DNA from: Paracoccaceae bacterium
GTDB taxonomy: Bacteria; Pseudomonadota; Alphaproteobacteria; Rhodobacterales; Rhodobacteraceae
Length of the DNA: 6,547 bases
Direction: 5' to 3'
Assembly (NCBI GenBank): GCA_024742655.1
Contig: JANSYB010000133.1
Location: 1 to 6,547, forward strand
Positions 1 to 4,913 of this stretch are shown piece after piece. A program made the position numbers and the translations under genes. The notes beneath the pieces were generated by a model that was not told the DNA's origin, ran no database searches, and saw only the letters and a program-made list of their open reading frames with translations. Numbering within the stretch: the stretch's first letter is position 1; the number at the start of each line of letters is the position of its first letter.

Positions 1-687
1 ATGGATCTCGATCCGGCGGATTTCGCCTCGGACCTGCCAGTGCAGCACATTCACGTCTATTTCGACGACGAGACGATCGGCCTGACGGTCGGCGTCTGGA
101 CCACCACCGGGATGCAGGAGGCGTTCGGACCCTATCCGGGTGACGAGTTCATGCTGGTGCTGGAGGGCCGTGTGGTGATGGAGGATGGCCATGGCGGGGC
201 CGTGCCGGTGGAAACCGGGCAGTCGTTCGTGATCCGCAACGCGATCCCGGTCAGCTGGAAACAGGTGGGGGCGATGCGCAAATTCTTTTTGCTGTTGCAT
301 GATGCCGAGGCCCCGGTGCCGCAGATCGCCTCTGCCGAGGGCGGGGTCATCGTGATGGATCCGGAGGCGTTGCGCCGCGGCCTGAGGGACGAGGCGGAGA
401 TGATCGGCGGCGGGCACCAGCAGGACAATTGCGTCTTCACAAACGATGCGGGCACGATGAGCGTGGGCCTGTGGACCAGCACGGCCTTCGAGACGGACAT
501 GCAGCCTTTTTCGGTTCACGAGTTCGTTCAGATTCTCGATGGGCATGTCGCGATCACCGAAGGGTCGGGCGCCACGCATGCCTTTGGCCCCGGCGACGTG
601 TTCTTCGTTCCGGCCGGCACGGTCTGCAGCTGGGCCTCGGACGGGGCCGTCTCGAAATACTATGCGACGGTGACCCCGCCCAGTTGA
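1..687 (+). CDS. Two-domain cupin protein (bicupin, cupin_3-like), 5' end uncertain
   Basis: This is a soluble protein of at least 228 residues made of two similar beta-barrel (cupin) halves. The first spans about residues 28-100 and the second about 152-225. The halves align visibly: GVWTTTGMQEAFGPYPGDEF (31-50) matches GLWTSTAFETDMQPFSVHEF (156-175), and each is followed by a short 'hydrophobic-x-x-G-x-V' strand and a GxxFVI or GDVFFVPAG strand. This indicates an internal duplication. The pattern resembles the cupin_3 family, which includes (S)-ureidoglycine aminohydrolase-like proteins. The usual His-rich metal site is poor: only D48-E49 and H173-E174 stand at the ligand-like positions. 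No signal peptide or membrane segment is seen. The first base of the window is the A of an ATG, so a start further upstream cannot be excluded. The gene converges on the GlxA-type regulator with no gap. Substrate and reaction are unknown. Family assignment is fairly sure, function is not. Confidence 0.82.
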   Translation: MDLDPADFASDLPVQHIHVYFDDETIGLTVGVWTTTGMQEAFGPYPGDEFMLVLEGRVVMEDGHGGAVPVETGQSFVIRNAIPVSWKQVGAMRKFFLLLHDAEAPVPQIASAEGGVIVMDPEALRRGLRDEAEMIGGGHQQDNCVFTNDAGTMSVGLWTSTAFETDMQPFSVHEFVQILDGHVAITEGSGATHAFGPGDVFFVPAGTVCSWASDGAVSKYYATVTPPS

Positions 688-1704
688 TCAGCGCGGCGCC
701 TGCGTCCAGCCGCGGCGATAGGCGCCGGGTGGCTTGCCATAGCGTTTGCGAAACCGTTGCGAGAGCTGCGAGGCGCTGGCAAAACCCGTGGCGGCGGCGA
801 TCTCGGCGATGCTGAGGCCGGTTTCGTTGAGCAGCGCATGCGCATGGGCCACGCGCAGGTCAAGATAGTACTGCGCCGGGGTGGCCCCCAGATAGCGGCG
901 GAAATGGCGCTCCAGCTGGCGGCGCGACAGGCCGACATGCGCGGCCACGTCGCCCATCTCGACCGCATCCTCGATATGATTGTTCATGTAGTCGATGGCC
1001 GCGACAAGGCGGGCATTGTGACTGCCGGGGGCCGGGGCGCGGGCGGGGCGTTGCGTGGTGGCGCGCTGTCCTGTGCGCGTGTGCAGGCACATATCGGCCA
1101 CGATCGCGGCAAGGGCCGGGCCATGATCGCGTTCCAGCAGATCCAGCATCATGTCGGTGGCCGCCCCGCCGCCGCCGCAGGTCAGCAGATCCCGGTCGAT
1201 CTCGAACAGGGCGTCGCTTGGCTCGATCCCGAGAAAGGTTTCGCGGAAAGACGGCTGGTTTTCCCAATGCAGGGTAAAGCGGCGCCCCGCGAGCAGCCCG
1301 GCGCGCGCCAGCGTGAAGGCCCCCGTGCAGATCCCGCCGACGGTACAGCCGAAGGCGCGTTGGCGGGCCACCCAGCGGGTGGCGCGCGGCCCGCTTGTGG
1401 CCCCCGGCTCGATCCCGGCGCAGACAAGGGCGGACGCGTGTCGCGGAACGTCTTCGAGGCCGCTGTCGGGGGTGATCGTCACCCCGCAGGAACATGTGAC
1501 GGGCTGGCCGTCCTCGGTCATGATGAACCAGCGGTAAAGCTCCTTTCCGGCCACCTGATTGGCGACGCGCAATAGCTCCAGCGCGGAGGTGAAGGCCAGC
1601 AGCGTCAGCTTGGGCAGCAGCAGGAAATGGTAGTCCCGGGGCGGGCCGTCATACTCGACCTTCAGGCTGGCGGCACCGCGGGGAACGAAACGCTTGGTTG
1701 TCAT
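688..1704 (-). CDS. GlxA family transcriptional regulator (DJ-1/PfpI domain + AraC-type HTH)
   Basis: This is a 338-residue DNA-binding regulator. Residues about 25-195 form a DJ-1/PfpI (class I amidotransferase-like) sensor domain, with the nucleophile-elbow signature GGICTGAF (Cys126) followed by [16 protein letters not shown] (131-147). Residues about 232-330 form an AraC/XylS DNA-binding domain with two helix-turn-helices: one at about 248-268, ending [10 protein letters not shown], and one at about 299-320 ([21 protein letters not shown]). Known relatives with this architecture include GbdR, ArgR and CdhR of Pseudomonas, which sense small nitrogen compounds such as betaine, arginine or carnitine. 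The ligand here cannot be told. I chose ATG 1704 rather than the in-frame ATG 1770: the 22 extra residues look non-conserved, and a promoter-like TTGCCA-N16-TATGAC lies just upstream of 1704. There is no good Shine-Dalgarno, so the mRNA may be leaderless. The gene is divergent from dtd and convergent with the cupin gene, which is a candidate target or partner. Confidence 0.88.
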   Translation of the reverse strand: MTTKRFVPRGAASLKVEYDGPPRDYHFLLLPKLTLLAFTSALELLRVANQVAGKELYRWFIMTEDGQPVTCSCGVTITPDSGLEDVPRHASALVCAGIEPGATSGPRATRWVARQRAFGCTVGGICTGAFTLARAGLLAGRRFTLHWENQPSFRETFLGIEPSDALFEIDRDLLTCGGGGAATDMMLDLLERDHGPALAAIVADMCLHTRTGQRATTQRPARAPAPGSHNARLVAAIDYMNNHIEDAVEMGDVAAHVGLSRRQLERHFRRYLGATPAQYYLDLRVAHAHALLNETGLSIAEIAAATGFASASQLSQRFRKRYGKPPGAYRRGWTQAPR

Positions 1705-1710
1705 GCATGG

Positions 1711-1738
1711 GTCATACCAGCCAAGCGCGCACTGGCAA
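1711..1738 (-). promoter_or_regulatory. Candidate sigma-70 promoter of the GlxA-type regulator gene
   Basis: Read on the minus strand, TTGCCA (1738-1733) is separated by 16 nt from TATGAC (1716-1711). The first hexamer matches the -35 consensus at 5 of 6 positions and the second matches the -10 at 4 of 6. The -10 is followed by six bases and then the ATG at 1704, so transcription would begin at or next to the A of the start codon. That fits the lack of a ribosome binding site. This is a prediction from the sequence only. Confidence 0.4.
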
Positions 1739-1788
1739 AGCGGCTTGCACGGCAGGGCCATGCCGGGCAAGGCTGGAGCGAGGAAAAA

Positions 1789-1796
1789 GGGGAGGG
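1789..1796 (+). promoter_or_regulatory. Strong Shine-Dalgarno site of dtd
   Basis: The purine run GGGGAGGG ends five bases before the ATG at 1802 and is complementary to the anti-Shine-Dalgarno. It decides the dtd start in favour of 1802 over the in-frame ATG at 1694. The longer reading would add 36 residues without family resemblance and would overlap the divergent regulator gene. Confidence 0.7.
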
Positions 1797-1801
1797 CAGC
1801 G

Positions 1802-2239
1802 ATGCGCGCCGTGTTGCAACGGGTCAGTCACGCCGCCGTGCGCGTGCAGGGCGAGGTCATCGGGCAGACCGGGCCCGGACTTCTGGTATTGGTCTGTGCC
1901 ATGCAGAACGACACCGAGGCGCAGGCGGACCAACTGGCCGCACGGGTGGCCAAGCTGCGCATCTTTCAGGACGAGGCGGGCAAGATGAACCTCTCGGTGC
2001 GCGACGTGGCCGGCAGCGCGCTGGTGATCAGCCAGTTCACCCTGGCCGCCGACACGCGTCGCGGCAACCGCCCCGGCTTTTCCGCCGCCGCACCACCTGC
2101 CGAGGGGCAGCATTTGTACGAACATTTCGCCGCGCGGCTGGCACAGGAAGGCGTGCCCGTCGAGACCGGCCGGTTCGGTGCGGATATGCAGGTCGAGCTG
2201 GTCAATGACGGCCCGGTCACGATCTGGCTGGAGGCGTGA
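1802..2239 (+). CDS. dtd: D-aminoacyl-tRNA deacylase
   Basis: The protein has 145 residues, the usual size for bacterial Dtd. Dtd is a cytoplasmic homodimer that hydrolyses the ester bond of D-aminoacyl-tRNAs (such as D-Tyr-tRNA), and also Gly-tRNA(Ala), so that wrong residues do not reach the ribosome. The hallmark features are present: the N-terminal [13 protein letters not shown] strand; the SQFTL motif at 77-81 (Thr80); the segment [14 protein letters not shown] at 84-97; and the C-terminal NDGPVT at 135-140. The last holds the Gly-cisPro pair (Gly137-Pro138) that enforces chirality by inserting into the partner's active site. The start at 1802 is supported by a strong Shine-Dalgarno and by matching the family N-terminus exactly. 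The 97-bp gap to the divergent GlxA gene should hold its promoter, but I see no convincing -35/-10 pair on the + strand. Identification is secure. Confidence 0.96.
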   Translation: MRAVLQRVSHAAVRVQGEVIGQTGPGLLVLVCAMQNDTEAQADQLAARVAKLRIFQDEAGKMNLSVRDVAGSALVISQFTLAADTRRGNRPGFSAAAPPAEGQHLYEHFAARLAQEGVPVETGRFGADMQVELVNDGPVTIWLEA

Positions 2240-2248
2240 GCCGAAGGA

Positions 2249-2262
2249 GCGCCTTGCGGCGC
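2249..2262. repeat. Hairpin 1 (GCGCC-TTGC-GGCGC) after dtd
   Basis: This is a perfect 5-bp GC stem closing a TTGC loop, nine bases after the dtd stop codon. It shares its central GCCTTGCGGC with a second hairpin about 30 bp downstream. No U-tract follows, so it is not a classical intrinsic terminator. It could protect the dtd mRNA 3' end or be one unit of a dispersed palindromic repeat. Confidence 0.6.
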
Positions 2263-2279
2263 ACAGGATCTCTCGTCGT

Positions 2280-2293
2280 CGGCCTTGCGGCCG
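2280..2293. repeat. Hairpin 2 (CGGCC-TTGC-GGCCG) after dtd
   Basis: This is a second perfect 5-bp GC stem with the same TTGC tetraloop, its centre 31 bp from that of hairpin 1. Its right arm overlaps an alternative stem (CCGCC at 2291-2295 with GGCGG at 2303-2307), so the two folds would compete. There is no T-run after it. A third, unpaired GGCCTTGCG occurs at 2414-2422. Confidence 0.6.
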
Positions 2294-2337
2294 CCTCCTC
2301 GGGGCGGGTGCGACGGTAACGCATTGCCCGAACGGAT

Positions 2338-2393
2338 CCGCCTCCGGTGGGCCGGGGACGCCTCCGGCGGGGATATTTCCGGCCAGAAGAAGG
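2338..2393. repeat. Tandem GCCTCCGG repeat with GGATATTT and AGAAGAAGG tail
   Basis: GCCTCCGGTGGG (2340-2351) is followed exactly 20 bp later by GCCTCCGGCGGG (2360-2371). The second copy continues into GGATATTT (2371-2378) and, after CCGGCC, AGAAGAAGG (2385-2393). From memory, elements of the form GCCTCCGGCGGGxxTATTT followed by an AAGAAGAAG-like tail recur between genes in Rhodobacteraceae genomes. I cannot confirm that here. The GC-rich palindromic half followed by TATTT suggests a transcript-end or regulatory element between dtd and the DUF2244 gene. No coding sequence is credible across it. Confidence 0.5.
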
Positions 2394-2458
2394 GGCAGGG
2401 CAAAGCGGTATATGGCCTTGCGATGTGCCCGTGTGGGCGGATGCGCCAATTGCCGCTC

Positions 2459-2486
2459 TTTTCCTTCGCAACAGTCACGCTAAAGT
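2459..2486 (+). promoter_or_regulatory. Weak candidate promoter of the DUF2244 gene
   Basis: A -10-like TAAAGT (2481-2486) lies six bases before the ATG at 2493. The best-placed -35 (TTTTCC, 2459-2464) is poor, matching three of six positions. There is no clear Shine-Dalgarno before 2493. If the promoter is real, the transcript would be leaderless, with the same geometry as the GlxA-type gene. Confidence 0.25.
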
Positions 2487-2492
2487 CCGGTC

Positions 2493-3008
2493 ATGCCTTA
2501 TCAATGGAACGATTCGAAATCCGAGACCGGCCCCGTCCGGCAGCTGCGGGTGTGGCCGCACCGGTCCTTGCCGCGCAAGGGCTTTGCCATTTTCATTTTC
2601 GTGACCTGCGCGATGTTGAGCCTGCCGCTCTATCCGCTTCTGGGCACGGTCACGCTTTGGGGTCTGCTGCCGTTCCTGCTTGCCGCCGTGGGGGGCATCT
2701 GGTGGGCGCTGGAGACGTCCTACAAGAATGCCATGCTGCATGAGGAACTGACCATCGGTCAGGACGAGGTGCATCTGCGGCGGACCAACCCGCGCGGGGA
2801 CACCCAGGACTGGGATTGTCAAAGCTATTGGGCCAAGGTGCATATGCACCAGAGCGGGGGGCCCGTGCCGCATTATGTCACGCTGCGCGGCAAGGGGCGC
2901 GAGGTCGAGATCGGGGCCTTTTTGTCGGAGGACGAACGAAAGGCGCTTTACGGGGAAATCGCCGATGCGCTGAAACAGGCCGCCGCCCCGCCCGCCCCGG
3001 CGCAGTGA
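2493..3008 (+). CDS. DUF2244 domain integral membrane protein
   Basis: This 171-residue protein has a short basic N-terminus containing LRVWPHRSLPRKGF (18-31), two adjacent hydrophobic helices (about 30-50 and 53-73), and a cytoplasmic-looking C-terminal domain (about 80-162). The order WPHRSLP, GLLPFLL, EELTI, NPRG, YW, GREVEIGAFLS-EDERKALY matches my memory of the DUF2244 family, common in Rhodobacteraceae and other alphaproteobacteria. Its molecular function is not known. The tail is alanine/proline-rich (163-171) and probably disordered. The ATG at 2493 gives the family's usual short N-terminus but has no strong ribosome binding site. The gene stands alone after dtd with a 253-bp gap and converges on yqeY, leaving only 3 bp between stop codons, so no terminator fits between them. 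Family call fairly sure, role unknown. Confidence 0.88.
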   Translation: MPYQWNDSKSETGPVRQLRVWPHRSLPRKGFAIFIFVTCAMLSLPLYPLLGTVTLWGLLPFLLAAVGGIWWALETSYKNAMLHEELTIGQDEVHLRRTNPRGDTQDWDCQSYWAKVHMHQSGGPVPHYVTLRGKGREVEIGAFLSEDERKALYGEIADALKQAAAPPAPAQ

Positions 3009-3011
3009 GGC

Positions 3012-3473
3012 CTAGCTGAGCTTGTCCTTGACGCGCGGACCGACGGCCCCGAAATCCATCTGGCCGGTGTATTGCTGCTTGAGCAGGCCCATGATCCTGC
3101 CCATGTCGCGGATCGACTCGGCCCCGGTTTCGGCGATGGCGGCATCGATGGCGGCGCTGACCTCCTCGTCGTCCAGTTGGCGTGGCAGGAATTCCTCGAT
3201 CACGGTGATCTCGTTGCGCTCCCGCTCGGCCAGATCGAGACGACCGCCCTCTTCGTAGGCGCGCGCGCTTTCCAGCCGTTGCTTGGTCATCTTGCCGAGA
3301 ATGGCCAGGATGTCGGCATCGTCCACGCCGCCGGCCTCGGCATCGGTGCCGCGCTTGGCGATGTCCTGATCCTTGATCGCCGCATTGATCAGCCGCAGCG
3401 TCGCCAGCCGCGCGGTGTCCTTGTCCCTCATCGCCTGCTTGAGGGCCTCGCCCACACGCTCTCTCAATCCCAT
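3012..3473 (-). CDS. GatB/YqeY domain-containing protein
   Basis: This 153-residue, all-helical, charged cytoplasmic protein is the usual length for stand-alone YqeY proteins. Family hallmarks are LRLINAAIKDQDIAKR (26-41), NEITVIEEFLPRQL (87-100), the MGRIMGLLK segment (124-132) and the C-terminal VGPRVKDKL (144-152). The domain is related to the C-terminal tail of GatB, the tRNA-binding part of the Glu/Asp-tRNA amidotransferase. The role of the free-standing protein is not settled. I chose ATG 3473 because the family begins at 'MGLRERV.EALK.AM'. The 68 in-frame residues upstream come from the intergenic region and are unlike the family. A GGGGATGG stretch precedes it on the minus strand. The gene is divergent from carA and convergent with the DUF2244 gene. 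It is often given the symbol yqeY. Confidence 0.92.
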   Translation of the reverse strand: MGLRERVGEALKQAMRDKDTARLATLRLINAAIKDQDIAKRGTDAEAGGVDDADILAILGKMTKQRLESARAYEEGGRLDLAERERNEITVIEEFLPRQLDDEEVSAAIDAAIAETGAESIRDMGRIMGLLKQQYTGQMDFGAVGPRVKDKLS

Positions 3474-3508
3474 GCCAGTCCATCCCCATGGTTGGTCACA
3501 AGTCGCCC

Positions 3509-3537
3509 ACCGTATCCCAAAGATGGGACAGGTGCAA
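3509..3537 (-). promoter_or_regulatory. Candidate promoter of the YqeY-like gene, with a small inverted repeat in its spacer
   Basis: On the minus strand TTGCAC (3537-3532) and TACGGT (3514-3509) are 17 nt apart. Each matches its consensus hexamer at only three positions, so the call is tentative. The spacer contains a 5-bp inverted repeat, TCCCA-AAGA-TGGGA (3515-3528), that could be an operator or chance. The implied leader is about 29 nt. Confidence 0.28.
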
Positions 3538-3596
3538 CAGGGCGCATATCCGCTGTGGCCCTTGTTTTGCAGGGCCCGGCGGGGTGATCTTGTCCC

Positions 3597-3625
3597 TTGA
3601 CCCCGGATCGGCCGGGCCGTAGGTT
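3597..3625 (+). promoter_or_regulatory. Candidate sigma-70 promoter of carA
   Basis: TTGACC (3597-3602), five of six -35 positions, is followed by a 17-nt spacer and TAGGTT (3620-3625), with the key TA...T of a -10 element. Transcription would start near 3632, giving a leader of about 26 nt. The leader carries GGAGA (3644-3648) nine bases before the ATG. The leader is too short to hold an attenuator or riboswitch, so any arginine or pyrimidine control would act at initiation. An 8-bp inverted repeat, GGCCCGGC (3573-3580) and GCCGGGCC (3611-3618), flanks the -35 box. Confidence 0.5.
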
Positions 3626-3657
3626 CGCGCCAATTTGCACCCCGGAGATTCCCGCCC

Positions 3658-4806
3658 ATGGCCCAAGCGACCGACACCCGCCCGACTGCCTGCCTGGCGC
3701 TTGCCGACGGGACCCTGTTCTACGGGCGCGGGTTCGGCGCGACCGGCGAGGTGGCCGCGGAACTGTGTTTCAACACGGCGATGACCGGCTACCAGGAAAT
3801 CATGACCGACCCCAGCTATGCCGGGCAGGTCGTGACTTTCACCTTCCCGCATATCGGCAATGTCGGGGTGAATCCGGATGATGACGAAACCGCCGATCCG
3901 GTGGCCGACGGCATGGTCGTGAAGTGGGACCCGACGGAACCCAGCAACTGGCGCGCCACCGAGCGTCTGGGCGATTGGCTGGCGCGTCGTGGCCGCGTGG
4001 CCATCGGGGGGGTGGACACCCGCCGCCTGACCCGTGCCATCCGACAGCAGGGCGCGCCGCACGTGGCGCTGGCGCATGATCCGGATGGGAATTTCGACGC
4101 CGCGGCCCTGGTGGCCCGGGCGCGTGGCTTTGCCGGTCTGGAAGGTATGGACCTGGCCAAGCGCGTGACCTGCGCGCAATCCTATCGCTGGGCCGAGATG
4201 CGCTGGGCCTGGCCTGAGGGATACACCCGGCAGACGGATGCCAAGTACAAGGTCGTGGCTGTGGATTACGGCGCCAAGCGCAATATCCTGCGGTGTCTGG
4301 CCAGTGCGGGCTGCGATGTGACTGTCCTGCCCGCTGCCGCCACGGCCGAGGATGTGCTGGCCCACCAGCCCGACGGCGTTTTCCTGTCCAACGGACCCGG
4401 CGATCCGGCCGCGACGGGCGAATATGCCGTGCCGATGATCCGGGGCGTGCTGGAGCAGGACCTGCCGCTTTTCGGGATCTGCCTTGGGCACCAGATGCTG
4501 GCACTCGCGCTCGGCGCGAAGACCGTCAAGATGAATCACGGCCATCACGGGGCAAATCACCCGGTCAAGGAGATTGGATCCGGCAAGGTGGAGATCACCT
4601 CGATGAACCACGGGTTTGCCGTCGACAGCCAGACCCTGCCAGACGGCGTTGAGGAAACGCATGTGTCTTTGTTCGACGGCTCCAATTGCGGTATCCGCAT
4701 CAAGGACAAACCGGTTTTTTCCGTGCAGCACCACCCGGAGGCGAGCCCGGGGCCGCAGGACAGTTTTTACCTTTTCGAACGGTTCGCGGCCTCCATGGCC
4801 AAGTGA
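3658..4806 (+). CDS. carA: Carbamoyl-phosphate synthase small (glutaminase) subunit
   Basis: This 382-residue protein is full length for CarA. It hydrolyses glutamine and passes ammonia through a tunnel to CarB, which makes carbamoyl phosphate from bicarbonate and ATP for arginine and pyrimidine synthesis. The N-terminal CarA-specific domain (about 10-150) has the characteristic LCFNTAMTGYQEIMTDPSYA (37-56). The C-terminal class I glutamine amidotransferase domain (about 197-380) has SNGPGDP (244-250), the nucleophile elbow GICLGHQ (Cys275), FAVD after MNHG (316-323) and VQHHPEA (356-362). The catalytic triad Cys275, His359, Glu361 is intact. The start at 3658 has GGAGA upstream and fits the family N-terminus. 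carB is not in this window, and the next gene is unrelated, so the two subunits are encoded apart, as is common in alphaproteobacteria. Identification is secure. Confidence 0.98.
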   Translation: MAQATDTRPTACLALADGTLFYGRGFGATGEVAAELCFNTAMTGYQEIMTDPSYAGQVVTFTFPHIGNVGVNPDDDETADPVADGMVVKWDPTEPSNWRATERLGDWLARRGRVAIGGVDTRRLTRAIRQQGAPHVALAHDPDGNFDAAALVARARGFAGLEGMDLAKRVTCAQSYRWAEMRWAWPEGYTRQTDAKYKVVAVDYGAKRNILRCLASAGCDVTVLPAAATAEDVLAHQPDGVFLSNGPGDPAATGEYAVPMIRGVLEQDLPLFGICLGHQMLALALGAKTVKMNHGHHGANHPVKEIGSGKVEITSMNHGFAVDSQTLPDGVEETHVSLFDGSNCGIRIKDKPVFSVQHHPEASPGPQDSFYLFERFAASMAK

Positions 4807-4837
4807 CGCAACGGAAAATTCCGCCGGGCGCGCGATC

Positions 4838-4867
4838 GGTTAACCACATCTTTACGCTTAATTAACC
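4838..4867 (+). promoter_or_regulatory. AT-rich site with TTAACC repeats, candidate CtrA-type box
   Basis: The 107-bp gap between carA and the glycosyltransferase gene holds GGTTAACC (4838-4845, a perfect palindrome) and TTAATTAA (4858-4865, also palindromic). TTAACC recurs at 4840 and 4862, 22 bp apart, on the same face of the helix. Reading TTAA-N7-TTTA (4840-4854) gives one mismatch to the alphaproteobacterial CtrA box TTAA-N7-TTAA. The contrast with the GC-rich surroundings suggests a regulatory region for the downstream gene. I see no convincing -35/-10 pair. Confidence 0.3.
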
Positions 4868-4913
4868 TTGTTTGCTCAATCCTTGCTCCGTAACGGACGA
4901 CGAGGATTGAAAA

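Noticed and set aside
757..1575. A 272-codon plus-strand frame opposite the GlxA-type gene
   Set aside because: It is antisense to a well-supported regulator. The translation is Gly/Ala/Arg-rich without domains and has no ribosome binding site worth noting.
1745..1773. TTGCAC at 1745-1750 as the -35 of a dtd promoter
   Set aside because: At a 17-nt spacing the -10 position reads CAAGGC, which does not match TATAAT.
1712..2478. Minus-strand frames over dtd and the following gap, and short plus-strand frames at 2178-2743
   Set aside because: They overlap dtd, the DUF2244 gene or the repeat region in other frames, and have no family resemblance.
3496..4734. A 412-codon open frame on the minus strand opposite carA
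   Set aside because: It is fully antisense to an intact carA, and its low-complexity composition resembles no family. It is a GC-driven mirror frame.
4812..4823. CGGA-AAAT-TCCG after carA as an intrinsic terminator
   Set aside because: The stem is only four base pairs (or five with a two-base loop) and no T-run follows, so it is too weak to call.
4868..4896. TTGTTT-N17-TAACGG as a promoter of the glycosyltransferase gene
   Set aside because: The spacing is right but both hexamers match poorly, so I do not list it as a feature.
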